This document shows, piece by piece, positions 9,191 to 17,736 of a stretch of 64,000 nt of DNA. The notes beneath the pieces are model-generated. The model was not told the DNA's origin and did not search any database. It worked only from the letters and a program-made list of their open reading frames with translations. The DNA lies in assembly GCF_026262505.1 (NCBI RefSeq), contig NC_067208.1:2418001-2482000 (forward strand), written 5' to 3'. This DNA is from Trichomonas vaginalis G3 (taxonomy: Eukaryota > Parabasalia > Trichomonadida > Trichomonadidae). The stretch's first letter is position 1; every line of letters starts with the position of its first letter. The translations under genes and the position numbers were made by a program.

Positions 9191-9556
9191 TTACTGTAAA
9201 GGTACGATGTCGCCTTCTGAGGTTATGTAGAACGGTTGACCAGAGAAGTGTAAGAGTCCTCTGAGAATTTGGGCAATTCGTACAGTTGGGTTCTCTCTGT
9301 TTGGAAGTTGTATCCACGGACGCTTTGCAAAGAACTTCAAGAGGGTTTCTTTCTTCATCTCTTTTATGTCGTCTACAGGAGTGTTTTCTGGTATTTGCAG
9401 GACAATTCCGGTGTCAATTTCAATTTTAAGCGCACTTCTTCCAGACACCCAGCCTGCAATGGTCTTGTTTGACTTCAGATGGCTCAGGTAGTTCCTAACT
9501 AGCTCATTTATCTCTATAAGGTAGATTGCCTCATCTGCTGGGTCTATGTCGGTCAT
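9191..9556 (-). CDS. Accessory-block protein, 121 aa (shared with copy B)
   Basis: Not recognised. A 121-residue protein starting MTDIDPADEAIYLIEINELV, with a conserved core IPENTPVDDIKEMKKE and FAKRPWIQLPNRE. A counterpart lies at 50577-50945 in copy B. Its ATG abuts one end of the 22-bp repeat array, and the proline-rich gene starts at the other end. The array therefore sits between two divergent genes. Its partnership with that array in both copies suggests a linked role, for example binding the repeats; this is inference. Confidence 0.6.
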   Translation of the reverse strand: MTDIDPADEAIYLIEINELVRNYLSHLKSNKTIAGWVSGRSALKIEIDTGIVLQIPENTPVDDIKEMKKETLLKFFAKRPWIQLPNRENPTVRIAQILRGLLHFSGQPFYITSEGDIVPLQ

Positions 9557-10038
9557 TGTTTCAAGACAAGTCTTTTACTTTTTCAAGACAAGTCTTTTAT
9601 TGTTTCAAGACAAGTCTTTTACTTTTTCAAGACAAGTCTTTTACTTTTTCAAGACAAGTCTTTTACTTTTTCAAGACAAGTCTTTTACTTTTTCAAGACA
9701 AGTCTTTTACTTTTTCAAGACAAGACCCGTTATTTTTCAAGAAATTTTTTGGTGTAAAGTTCTCAAATTTGAGAACAGTGGTCTTGATTGAAGACGATAC
9801 CCGTACTTTTTCAAGACAAGTCTTTCACTTTTTCAAGACAAGTCTTTTACTTTTTCAAGACAAGTCTTTTACTTTTTCAAGACAAGTCTTTTACTTTTTC
9901 AAGACAAGTCTTTTATTGTTTCAAGACAAGTCTTTTACTTTTTCAAGACAAGTCTTTTACTTTTTCAAGACAAGTCTTTTATTGTTTCAAGACAAGTCTT
10001 TTACTTTTTCAAGACAAGTCTTTTATTGTTTCAAGACA
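9557..10038. repeat. Iteron-like array, about 19 x 22 bp
   Basis: Tandem 22-base units containing TTTCAAGACAAGTCTTTTA, each with a dyad core AAGAC-AA-GTCTT. There are eight units from 9561 and eleven from 9811, separated by about 84 unique bases. The array runs exactly from one start codon to the other of two divergent genes. Such arrays typically bind a dimeric protein for replication or control. Copy B has an array at the same place with another unit (50311-50576). Confidence 0.85.
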
Positions 10039-10620
10039 ATGTCCGACGTACCACCAACCGAGTCCATTCCCAAGCCAGAGGAACCTAAAGCACCAGCCCC
10101 TGCACCTCAGCAACCTCAGTTCCAACAAGGACCTCCACCAAATTACTACCAATTTCCACCTCAATGTTACTACCCACCACAAGGCTTCCCGAACTACCCT
10201 CCTCAGCCTATGCCTTACTGCCCTAACCCCTGGATGTTCATGTCAAACCCTCCACCCCAATTCCAATTCCAATCTCAATCCAAGAGAGACCAAGAGTTCG
10301 AGGAAGGTCTGAACCGTTTACGCAAAGAGTATGCCACAGCCCCTATGGAAGATGACAGGCTTTCAGTCTCTTCCCTAAAGTCGACCAATTCGACTCGTAC
10401 CACAGATTCGGTTCGTGACCGTGAAGACTACCTCAAGCAGTCTGAGAGACTCTTCATCTTACAGCCATTTACAGTTGGAGCTCTCAAGAACATGCGCAAT
10501 TACGAAGGTCAAACACCAGCTGGAGACCGCAAAACAGACGTACTCGCAAGAGCCGTCCAGCTCGTCAAGACAAAGACTGAGATAGTCGACTTCATTCTTG
10601 CAGCTTGCCCATACAAGTAA
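10039..10620 (+). CDS. Proline/glutamine-rich protein, 193 aa
   Basis: Begins MSDVPPTESIPKPEEPK. Residues 15-85 are very rich in Pro, Gln, Tyr and Asn (YYQFPPQCYYPPQGFPNYPP). Residues 90-193 are charged and helical (DQEFEEGLNRLRKEYA, then DVLARAVQLVKTKTEIVDF). The frame stays open upstream through the 22-bp array, but that is a by-product of the repeat. The ATG is set at the array edge and agrees with the copy B homologue (49928-50260). A scaffold or DNA-bound regulator is possible; the family is unknown. Confidence 0.6.
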   Translation: MSDVPPTESIPKPEEPKAPAPAPQQPQFQQGPPPNYYQFPPQCYYPPQGFPNYPPQPMPYCPNPWMFMSNPPPQFQFQSQSKRDQEFEEGLNRLRKEYATAPMEDDRLSVSSLKSTNSTRTTDSVRDREDYLKQSERLFILQPFTVGALKNMRNYEGQTPAGDRKTDVLARAVQLVKTKTEIVDFILAACPYK

Positions 10621-10648
10621 AAAAATAAACAATTACGAGTTAAACTTT

Positions 10649-10849
10649 TTATTCTTTCTTTTCTGAGTTGTTTAGAGCTGGTTTCTCTTGTAGGAACCTT
10701 TCGTACTCTTCCATGGTCATGTAATTGCGAATTTTGTACGCAATTCCAGGTTCGTTGTTTTTGAACCTTACGTATGTAACGCTTCCATCCTCCTCAGGGA
10801 AGTAAGCTGCTAACATCTGACCAAGTTTTCTCGGTGACTCGGAGCTCAT
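10649..10849 (-). CDS. Small accessory protein, 66 aa
   Basis: Not recognised. The start MSSESPRKLGQMLAAYF is chosen because ATTTTTA lies directly before this ATG, and the further upstream codon is GTG. The small protein has a mixed alpha/beta look, with a KNNEPGIAYKIRNY segment and a charged tail. It lies convergent to the proline-rich gene, 28 bases away. Confidence 0.45.
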   Translation of the reverse strand: MSSESPRKLGQMLAAYFPEEDGSVTYVRFKNNEPGIAYKIRNYMTMEEYERFLQEKPALNNSEKKE

Positions 10850-10885
10850 TAAAAATGTCACTTTTTAAACGTTAAGTTTTTAGTC

Positions 10886-11074
10886 TTATTTTACCCTTTG
10901 TTTGTCAATGTAGTATTGGAGCGCAATTTCTCCAAATTCTCTGTGTCGGAGTTCTTCAGCATTTTCCAAGGTGTACCTGGAGAACTCAAAGAAGTTGTCA
11001 AGAACATACTGCCATGCTGCTCTTCTGAGTTCGTCGGTATTTTGGAAGTGTTGCACCTTCGAGTCTTCTGACAT
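10886..11074 (-). CDS. Small accessory protein, 62 aa
   Basis: Not recognised. It begins MSEDSKVQHFQNTDELRRAAW and is largely helical. A TCATTTTTTTC initiator lies immediately before the ATG, matching the other genes of this block, and excludes the upstream non-ATG codon. It ends the accessory block on its right side. Confidence 0.45.
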   Translation of the reverse strand: MSEDSKVQHFQNTDELRRAAWQYVLDNFFEFSRYTLENAEELRHREFGEIALQYYIDKQRVK

Positions 11075-11104
11075 GAAAAAAATGACCAAATTTCATTATA
11101 TAAC

Positions 11105-11270
11105 TGTTATTTTTGACGAAGTGAACTTTTACTCTTCGTAAAAAAAATCCCTAAAATCGTGAAAAATTGCGAGTAGGTAAAAACCCCAGTCGCCAAAACT
11201 CATGAAAATCGTGAAATTTCTCTAGACCGAGAATTCTCGGCCTTGCATAAAACACATGAAAATCGTAAAA
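11105..11270. repeat. Hairpin plus two non-coding KilA-N loop repeats (copy A)
   Basis: A TTTTTGACGAAGTG-type hairpin at about 11110-11148 is followed by two repeat units joined by ATGAAAATCGTGAA. The unit at about 11170-11206 contains GCGAGTAGGTAAAAACCCC and AGTCGCCAAAACT, the same DNA found three times inside the copy B KilA-N gene. The unit at about 11211-11266 contains CCGAGAATTCTCGG and matches the loop of the copy A KilA-N gene (about 12330-12383) almost base for base. Confidence 0.7.
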
Positions 11271-11371
11271 AAAACTCTATGAAATCATATCTTTTATACA
11301 AGATAGAAAAAATAAAATTAACGCTAGTTTTTTTAAAATATTTTTTTTTATTTTGTATGTAAGAACAGGAA

Positions 11372-11983
11372 ATGACAAACACTGAGTTTGAAACAGTCAA
11401 AAAGATAGACAATGACACCAAAGTGGTTAGAATTGGTGATTTAAACGTAAGATACTCAAAGAAATACAACAAATATTCTTTGTCAGACATTCTAACACCA
11501 TCTGGAAAGAAAACATGGCATTGGGTTGGAATTGCTTCAACTCAGAAAATTTTGACAAGAAATCCTGAGCTTATGATATCGGTAAGATTCTGTGGAACTA
11601 CAGCATATCTCATCGACAAAAGTCTTATACCGATAGTTTTGTTATGGATTGACCCAGTTGTTGGATATAATTTCATAACATATGGTTCATTCGATACGGA
11701 ACGTTGCTGTGAAGGCTTACTTTACATCGTTCAGAAACCGAAGGACTTCAATACAAAGAGATATAAGATAGGAAGAACATATAATATAACTCAAAGATAT
11801 GACAGTACAGTCAATAGAGTTAAGGTTGTGTTTGTTAACGATATGAGAGCTGCTGAAACAGAACTACTTGAAAAGTTTGAGAAAATGTATGGTGCTCCCA
11901 CGAAAGGTAAAGAAACGTTTGAAGTAGATGAGATAGAGAAAGCTGTAAAATTATTTGACGAAGTTGCTGAAAAATACATGTAA
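11372..11983 (+). CDS. GIY-YIG-type (T5orf172/MUG113) protein, 203 aa
   Basis: The C-terminal half carries the signature of the T5orf172/MUG113 branch of the GIY-YIG nuclease fold: LLYIVQ, then YKIGRTYNITQRY, then an acidic helix AAETELLEKF. This domain is common in poxvirus, iridovirus and phage proteins of the BRO/KilA-N type. The N-terminal half (residues 1-100) is unassigned. It is followed by the KilA-N gene in the same direction, and both share an upstream leader TATTTTGTATRTAAGAACAG. The counterpart is 44089-44694. It likely acts on DNA or host nucleic acid. Confidence 0.65.
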   Translation: MTNTEFETVKKIDNDTKVVRIGDLNVRYSKKYNKYSLSDILTPSGKKTWHWVGIASTQKILTRNPELMISVRFCGTTAYLIDKSLIPIVLLWIDPVVGYNFITYGSFDTERCCEGLLYIVQKPKDFNTKRYKIGRTYNITQRYDSTVNRVKVVFVNDMRAAETELLEKFEKMYGAPTKGKETFEVDEIEKAVKLFDEVAEKYM

Positions 11984-12112
11984 AGCGTTTATTTTTGGTT
12001 TTTTGTGAAAGTCAGAAAATAACGCTAATTTTATTTTTATTTTATTTTTTATTTTATTTTTTATTTTATTTTTTATTTTATTTTATTTTTTATTTTGTAT
12101 ATAAGAACAGAA

Positions 12113-12958
12113 ATGTCAACAACAGAGAACACAACAACTGCTATCGTTCATGAAGCCATAAGTGAAGAATATGAGTGGGTTCAGTATAACAAACAACTCC
12201 GTCTCATTCGTTCGGTCAAAGATGACATGTACCAAATGCAAAGTATTTTGAATGCATGTTTTGCTCCAGATACTAAACACGCAGACGACTGGTTCAAAAA
12301 CCAAAGCACACAAGAACTTTTGAGTGAAATTTCTCTAGACCGAGAATTCTCGGCCTTGCATAAAACACATGAAAATCGTAAAAATTTGCCAATAAATTTA
12401 AGAGGATATTATGTACATAGACTTCTTGTAAATGCTGTTGCAATGTGGGCTTCACCTCGTTACGCTTGGTATATTTTCAGACTTCTTGACGAAATTCATA
12501 GACAAGAACGTGAAGAGATGGAAAAGAAACTTCAAGCAAAAGATGAAGTCATTGAAGCAAAAGATGAAGTCATTGAATCCAAAGACAAAAACATACAGAA
12601 AAGAATACCACGTTCGGTACCAAAAGGAAAGGAAAAGAACTATAAGTATATGATTTATACTGAAGAGATGGAAAATGAAGAAGACAGAGATATGGTTATG
12701 TTGCATTTAGTCAGAAGAAACAACAAAAGCTTTTACGACCTTGCTAAGATTTACAAATCTGACAGAAATTGGTTCTATCGCGAAAACTTACCGATTTCAA
12801 TGACACCAAATGAAGATGTTAAACAGATAGTTCAAGATACTTTACCTCAAACACACTATGATATGAAAGGTTGTACAATACTTACATTCAAAGAAGACTT
12901 ACCGCTACTGAAGGAAAAAATAACAGAGTATTTTGACAACTTCAAAGAAGAAGAGTAA
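12113..12958 (+). CDS. KilA-N domain protein with DUF3627-like C-terminus
   Basis: A KilA-N/APSES-type DNA-binding domain at about residues 45-135: DDWFKNQSTQELLSE, then GYYVHRLLVNAVAMWASPRY. A short coiled region with tandem AKDEVIE repeats (about 150-165) and a C-terminal region (NRNWFYREN-type) as in large DNA virus KilA-N proteins follow. The loop between the two halves of KilA-N (SLDREFSALHKTH) is encoded by a repeat also found in non-coding DNA at about 11211-11266. The start follows the same leader as the GIY-YIG gene. Homologue: 43057-44004. Confidence 0.75.
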   Translation: MSTTENTTTAIVHEAISEEYEWVQYNKQLRLIRSVKDDMYQMQSILNACFAPDTKHADDWFKNQSTQELLSEISLDREFSALHKTHENRKNLPINLRGYYVHRLLVNAVAMWASPRYAWYIFRLLDEIHRQEREEMEKKLQAKDEVIEAKDEVIESKDKNIQKRIPRSVPKGKEKNYKYMIYTEEMENEEDRDMVMLHLVRRNNKSFYDLAKIYKSDRNWFYRENLPISMTPNEDVKQIVQDTLPQTHYDMKGCTILTFKEDLPLLKEKITEYFDNFKEEE

Positions 12959-12974
12959 ATGAACTCTTTATTTT

Positions 12975-13848
12975 TTACGCTTGACTTTTTACAATTTGAA
13001 CTTTGTTTGCGTAGATGTGAATTCTGAAAGAAGTATGAGGGTCTTGTATGACTTTGTACTTCTCCCATAGTTCATGTCTGTCAAACTTACCTGCCATGGA
13101 CTCTTTCATAAGTTCCATGAAATCGTCTTCGGACAATCCGGGGAAAAGTACAATGTCAGTAAGTATTCTCTTTACATCCTTACTTAAACTCTTGGCTGTC
13201 TGTACACAAATGACAACAGAGATGTTAAAGTGTCTGAGCTTCTTAAGAATTCGACACATGTCTTGTTCTCTGTTCTTTAACAAAGGATGAGAAGCAAAGT
13301 CATCTAAGATAAGAAGACACCTATGAGGGTAAGTCTTCCAATCGTAAGATTGCAATTTCTTCGAAAGGTACTCAATCTCTTTCTGTTTGTTTCTGAAGTG
13401 TTTCTTCTCTAATATTCTCTGCATTTCCTCATTTGGGTCTTTAAACTTCGAGTTATATACTCATTTATAGCATTGTACTTCAAAACTCTTCTTTGGTACT
13501 TCTTTATCCAATCTAACAACTCAGAGTCTTTTATACATACTAACTTAGACTTTTTTATAATATCTTTGAACGAATTGACGGTTTGGTCAAATTGACCAGA
13601 AGTACTACAAATGACTACTAACTCATAGAATGGGTTCTTCTCATCTAGTTCTTGTTGTTGTGCAGCCATTTTAAGATAAGTGAAAGTCTTACCCGACCCA
13701 GGTGGTGCAATTAGACCTGTTATACCATTCTGAGCAAATAGAACTTGTCATGTATGGGTTTTATCTGAGCATTTTCCAACTTCCTCTTGTTCTTATTTAA
13801 AACATTCTCAAATTTCTTGTCAATGTCAGCAAACTTTTTTTCTAACAT
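12975..13848 (-). pseudogene. Packaging ATPase (A32/FtsK-HerA type), broken
   Basis: Carries a Walker A loop of the form APPGSGKT and a Walker B stretch CLLILDDFASHP, the pattern of the genome-packaging ATPases of Polintons, virophages and large DNA viruses. It would pump DNA into capsids. It is convergent with the KilA-N gene and divergent from the 148-residue gene. The counterpart is 42174-43041. Both copies are broken. Confidence 0.75.
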
Positions 13849-13884
13849 ATTTTTAGAAAAATTAAAATTTTTATCTTTTAGGAA

Positions 13885-14331
13885 ATGTCTAGCGATTTCG
13901 CTATCTATATTCGAGACAAGCTTTTCGACAGCAAAACATCTGTCGACCATAAAATCTTACATAGTGTAAACAAGAAAGGTGAATTTGTTCTAAAGTTCTG
14001 TTTCTGGGAATATGACAAGAACCATAAAACCTTAAGCAGAGAAGTCTTAAAATTTGTCAATGACAGACTTGTTGACAGAGATGACGCCTCTTGGAGAGAT
14101 GAAGTCCAACAAAACTTCTTAGAATGCAAAGAAGACACATGCGCTGTTCTTGAAAATGAAATAGAAAACAGAATAGAAGAGCTATTAAATGACAAAGCAC
14201 TTTTACAAAAATATGGTTCTGAGAAGTTTGACATAACTCCACCAGAAAAGAAGAAGAGAGAAAAGAAAGAAAAGAAAGTAGAAGAAGAGAAGAAAGAACC
14301 AGAGCCAGAGAAAAAGAAATTTGACATGTAA
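13885..14331 (+). CDS. Conserved protein with charged tail, 148 aa
   Basis: Not recognised. A globular start (MSSDFAIYIRDKLFDSKTSVDH) with an aromatic core (EFVLKFCFWEYDKN), a helical middle and a Lys/Glu/Pro tail from about residue 118. The ATG follows TTTTTATCTTTTAGGAA. A counterpart occurs at 41687-42135. It is divergent from the packaging ATPase across about 36 bases. Confidence 0.6.
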   Translation: MSSDFAIYIRDKLFDSKTSVDHKILHSVNKKGEFVLKFCFWEYDKNHKTLSREVLKFVNDRLVDRDDASWRDEVQQNFLECKEDTCAVLENEIENRIEELLNDKALLQKYGSEKFDITPPEKKKREKKEKKVEEEKKEPEPEKKKFDM

Positions 14332-14347
14332 AAATAAAATTTTATTT

Positions 14348-14766
14348 TTAGAACATTTCTGGGTCAATGTCAATGTTCTCTTCCTCTTTAGGAGCAAACA
14401 CTGGCTTAGACTCTAAAATCTTTTTACCCAATTTACCTTGAACTTCTCAACTTTAGACTCATAATATTCATAGTCGTCTGCTTTCTTTGGTTCATAAGGT
14501 ATAACAAGTTTGTATGCTTTGCCTTCTTTAAGGTTTGAAAACCTTCTGTCAAAACTTTCTTTGACTGTTAACAAACCTTCTATGTCTAAGTCTTCAAATT
14601 TCGCACCATTTTTAGTCACAATAGCAAACTTAACTGGTTCGATGTTCCAAACTTTGTCAAATGTAGACTTTTCAAAATGGTAGAAGTAAACATTCAAATA
14701 TGTGAATGGGTCTAGTTCTTCTTTAAGTCCTGACATGTACTTGTTGACTGAGATGAATTTTGTCAT
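14348..14766 (-). pseudogene. Small core protein, possible ssDNA-binding type
   Basis: The start MTKFISVNKYMSGLKEELDP is followed by beta-rich segments (YLNVYFYHFEKS, PVKFAIVTKNGAKFEDLDIEG) and an acidic end. Small size, beta-rich pattern, acidic tail and position beside the helicase would fit an OB-fold single-strand DNA-binding protein, but no diagnostic motif is seen. The counterpart is 41250-41671. This copy appears broken. Confidence 0.4.
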
Positions 14767-14803
14767 CTTTTCTATCGGATAAAAAAAATATTTTTTTTAA
14801 AAT

Positions 14804-16035
14804 TTACTCAGAAAAATTTTTCTTTGTATATACACCATTCTGTACGTCTAAAAGATTTTTGACATTTGCCAAGAATGTTCGTTTAGAAGCTGCCATATAA
14901 CCATACTCTTGACAATACTGTTTATACGAATCGTACAATGACCTTTCATCTAAACACTCAAAGTAGTTCATCTAAACAGTTCATATACACTCTTGTTTGC
15001 TTCTAACAATGTTTGTCTCTCTTCGGTATGTGGAATTTGTCTTGGATTGAACTTTGAAATATCTAATGTCATGAAATATGAGAACAAGTGGTTGTAAAAG
15101 TCAGATGTCAAAGTTTCTGCTAAGTCGTCAAAATATTCTGTATCTTGCATATGAGAATCTGACGTTCTGACAACTACATATCTTCTGTCAGAACTTTCTA
15201 ACTTCATCGGAACGGCGTTGTTTGAAACCATGATGAAATTTGCAACATTTTCACAAACTCTTTGGTCTCTATACTTTCTTTCAACAACTCCAACTTTGTC
15301 TGTTATAAGACTCTTCAAAGCATCTGAGTTTAAAACTTTTGTTGTATCTATACTTTGAAGTTCGTTACATACTATAAGTTTCATATTCTCTATTGAAGAG
15401 TTAAATTTACCGCAGATGTTTTCTAAGTTTGTCATATTAGGGTTCGAATAGCCCTCTAACAGTTTGCATAAGATATCTGTAAAGAAAGTGTTCTTACCTG
15501 TTCCTTGTTTTCCAATTATGATGAGAGCAGTTTCATTTTTAGCACTTGGATGTTGTAAGATGTTTGCAAACCAACATAAGATATACTCATAGACTCTTTC
15601 GTTTCCATTGCATATAATTTCTTTGACATGGTCTAACCAAGCTTCTATAACATTTTCTTTCCATTCTACTTGTTCGTATTTATATCCAGTGAAGATAGAA
15701 TAGAAGTTTGGAGAAGGTGTATAGAACTTTATACCACGAACTGAAAAATCTTCTAACTTTGACAATAAGATATCCCAAGCATCTAACATCTTCATACCAA
15801 CTTGTACGACTTTTATTTTCTTAAGTTTCTGTTTACATTCTTGTTCTGAAACTATTGTCGCTCTTGGTTTGTTAAAGACTACATCCCATTCTTTCATGAC
15901 ATAACATTCTGGGGCAGAGTCGACGTAAATGACTAAACGTTTCAAATTCTCGACTGCTTTGTTATAGTCTCTAAATGGACACATATTTCTGAACGCTTGG
16001 AAGTCATAAAAATCTGAAACGTCTATTCTGTACAT
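14804..16035 (-). pseudogene. Superfamily 3-type helicase (DUF5906/primase-helicase)
   Basis: Walker A IIGKQGTGKN at about residue 170, Walker B-like LIVCNELQ at about 225 and a sensor-type FIMVSNN at about 270 mark a D5/SF3-type viral replication helicase. It would unwind the element's DNA during replication. TTTTTATAAAAAA precedes the ATG. The copy B counterpart is 39978-41212. Both are treated as broken. Confidence 0.7.
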
Positions 16036-16064
16036 TTTTTTATAAAAATAAAAAAAATATTTTT

Positions 16065-16889
16065 TTATTCTTGAGCTATTTGTTGTTCTTGACTTTGTTG
16101 TTGCATTTGTTCCATTTGTTGCATTTGTTGTTCTTGAGCTATTTGTTGTTGAAGTTGTTCTTGTAGTACAATACTTTCACCAGTTGCATCTTCCAATTCG
16201 AAACTTTCTGCCGTCATTGACAAATACATAGGACATAAAAGTTTTACAGGAACAAAGTTTGCGTCAACTAAGGTTAAGTTTATGTTTGCTAAAGTGTTTG
16301 AGTTTACTAAAGCTGAAAACTCTGCATTCGAATGAACAATAGGCAAACCAGCAGAGAAAGTGTTGTTTATACGCATGAGTATCTTTTGGTCATAGTAGTT
16401 TCTGTCGACATTCGAATAGCACTTTGAACCTAAGTTTGAAACAATATATAAAATAGGTGTACTTAAAGTCAATGGAACAGACATTCCTTGTATGACACCT
16501 TTTCCTGTTATAGGAAACTGTTGGTAGTAAAAACCAGATATAAGTTTTGTATTATAGCTCATATCGTTTATACTAAACTCAGTCGGACATCCAAACATAA
16601 TGAAACCTGCTCTAGTTGCAGCACATGTTACATCCGTCCTTAAAGTATTAAATAAGTCAACAAAACCTGTTGGTGGTATATCTGAGTAAGTATCTTCAAA
16701 GGAGTATTTTTTACCATTCACAACAACAAAGTCTTCTGGTGTCAAAAGAGCAAAACAGGCTTTAGTCGTCATCGTGTTTAAGGTCAGTTTACAATATCGT
16801 CCTTGAGGACTTTGTAAGTTTGTTGTTATAGAATTATATGACTCAGGGTTTTTAGTCGTAATAGTATAAACCACTATGTCTTCTGCCAT
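16065..16889 (-). CDS. Probable penton (minor capsid) protein, 274 aa
   Basis: A beta-rich protein of about 230 residues (MAEDIVVYTITTKNPESYNS onward) with a glutamine/methionine-rich tail (EQQMQQMEQMQQQ). Its length, beta-strand pattern and position two genes from the major capsid gene fit the single-jelly-roll penton protein of Polintons. No sequence signature proves it. Copy B homologue 39150-39947 is nearly identical, with a shorter Q-rich tail. Confidence 0.55.
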   Translation of the reverse strand: MAEDIVVYTITTKNPESYNSITTNLQSPQGRYCKLTLNTMTTKACFALLTPEDFVVVNGKKYSFEDTYSDIPPTGFVDLFNTLRTDVTCAATRAGFIMFGCPTEFSINDMSYNTKLISGFYYQQFPITGKGVIQGMSVPLTLSTPILYIVSNLGSKCYSNVDRNYYDQKILMRINNTFSAGLPIVHSNAEFSALVNSNTLANINLTLVDANFVPVKLLCPMYLSMTAESFELEDATGESIVLQEQLQQQIAQEQQMQQMEQMQQQSQEQQIAQE

Positions 16890-16899
16890 TTACATATAT

Positions 16900-17130
16900 T
16901 TAAAAGTTTTTCTGAAAGTGGAGAAGAACTTCATCTAAACTTTCACATGGCGTTTCTTGAAGTTCTCTGTCTAAGAAGTTCAAATATTTTGTAAAGACAT
17001 AGAACTTTCCTTTGTCTACACGAACAAACAAAACAGGGTCTTTCATATCGTTCAAAAGTGTGTAAAGTCCTTTACATGAAATAAAGTCTATATTGTTTTT
17101 CTTCAAACATCTTTCAAGAAGTTTTGACAT
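16900..17130 (-). CDS. Small protein, 76 aa, only in copy A
   Basis: Not recognised. Starts MSKLLERCLKKNNIDFISCK; mixed alpha/beta, ending DEVLLHFQKNF. It lies 10 bases before the penton gene and 6 bases after the 193-residue gene, tightly packed in one direction. At the equivalent place in copy B (39146-39149) the neighbouring genes follow each other directly, so this gene is a difference in content between the copies. Confidence 0.5.
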   Translation of the reverse strand: MSKLLERCLKKNNIDFISCKGLYTLLNDMKDPVLFVRVDKGKFYVFTKYLNFLDRELQETPCESLDEVLLHFQKNF

Positions 17131-17136
17131 TTTTAC

Positions 17137-17718
17137 TTAGCAAACAAACTTTAATGAAATGTTGTGGTCGTCAAATATTTTTATGACGTCTGGGAAACTA
17201 TATTTTAAGTTCAACGTTTCACCTCCTTTCATAACGTATATCTTGTCAATGACATTGTATGAAACACCACAGCAAGCAATGTCGGGTTCTATTTCTTTGA
17301 TGTTTATATCGTCTGCCTCTGTCAAAAGTTTCAATAGTTCTTTCAAAATTTCATGAGGTGCAATGACATATGAGTTCACTTTTACAGGGTTGTGTTCGAC
17401 CAAGTTTAACATTAGACCTAAAGCTTGACAAATCTTCTCCTGAGTTTTAAGTTTGTCTTTAAGTTGTTGGTAGTCGTTTCGAATATCTGCAACAGAACTT
17501 AAGTCTCTGCTAACTTCAGGGTATGTTGGTTGTTCTTTTACAGGAACTATTGTTATACCATCTTCGTCTTCGTATGGTTTCCCCACTTCAACATCTCTTT
17601 CTTTGACATTGACAACAACACTTTGACTGTTTGTTTGAGTTGGTGAATTTAACTTCACATCTGCCACCGCCATTAAACCTTTTGAAACACTTACGCTTCT
17701 ATTTTTCGGAAATGACAT
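17137..17718 (-). CDS. Conserved virion-type protein, 193 aa
   Basis: Start at MSFPKNRSVSVSKGLMAVAD, because this ATG faces the opposite gene across an 18-bp divergent spacer; a longer frame upstream is not needed. The polar N-terminal part has a VEVGKPYEDEDGITIVPVK segment, the middle is helical (YQQLKDKLKTQEKICQALG), and the C-terminal part is conserved. Homologue 38567-39145. It sits between the major capsid and penton genes, so a capsid-associated role is plausible but unproven. Confidence 0.6.
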   Translation of the reverse strand: MSFPKNRSVSVSKGLMAVADVKLNSPTQTNSQSVVVNVKERDVEVGKPYEDEDGITIVPVKEQPTYPEVSRDLSSVADIRNDYQQLKDKLKTQEKICQALGLMLNLVEHNPVKVNSYVIAPHEILKELLKLLTEADDINIKEIEPDIACCGVSYNVIDKIYVMKGGETLNLKYSFPDVIKIFDDHNISLKFVC

Positions 17719-17736
17719 TTTACTTAGAATAAAAAG
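17719..17736. promoter_or_regulatory. 18-bp divergent start region
   Basis: The 18 bases TTTACTTAGAATAAAAAG separate two opposed start codons. In the leftward direction they read CTTTTTATTCTAAGTAAA, the TTTTTA-type signal. The same 18 bases are kept at 38549-38566 in copy B. Confidence 0.55.

Noticed and set aside
9526-10038. Long open frame running through the 22-bp array into the proline-rich gene
   Set aside because: The unit lacks stop codons in all of three frames, so open frames arise automatically; the peptide is a pure repeat and the copy B homologue starts at the array edge.
11150-11270. CRISPR-like array (repeat ATGAAAATCGTGAA with two different spacers)
   Set aside because: Only two to three repeats, in a eukaryotic element with no cas genes; better explained as the KilA-N loop repeat.
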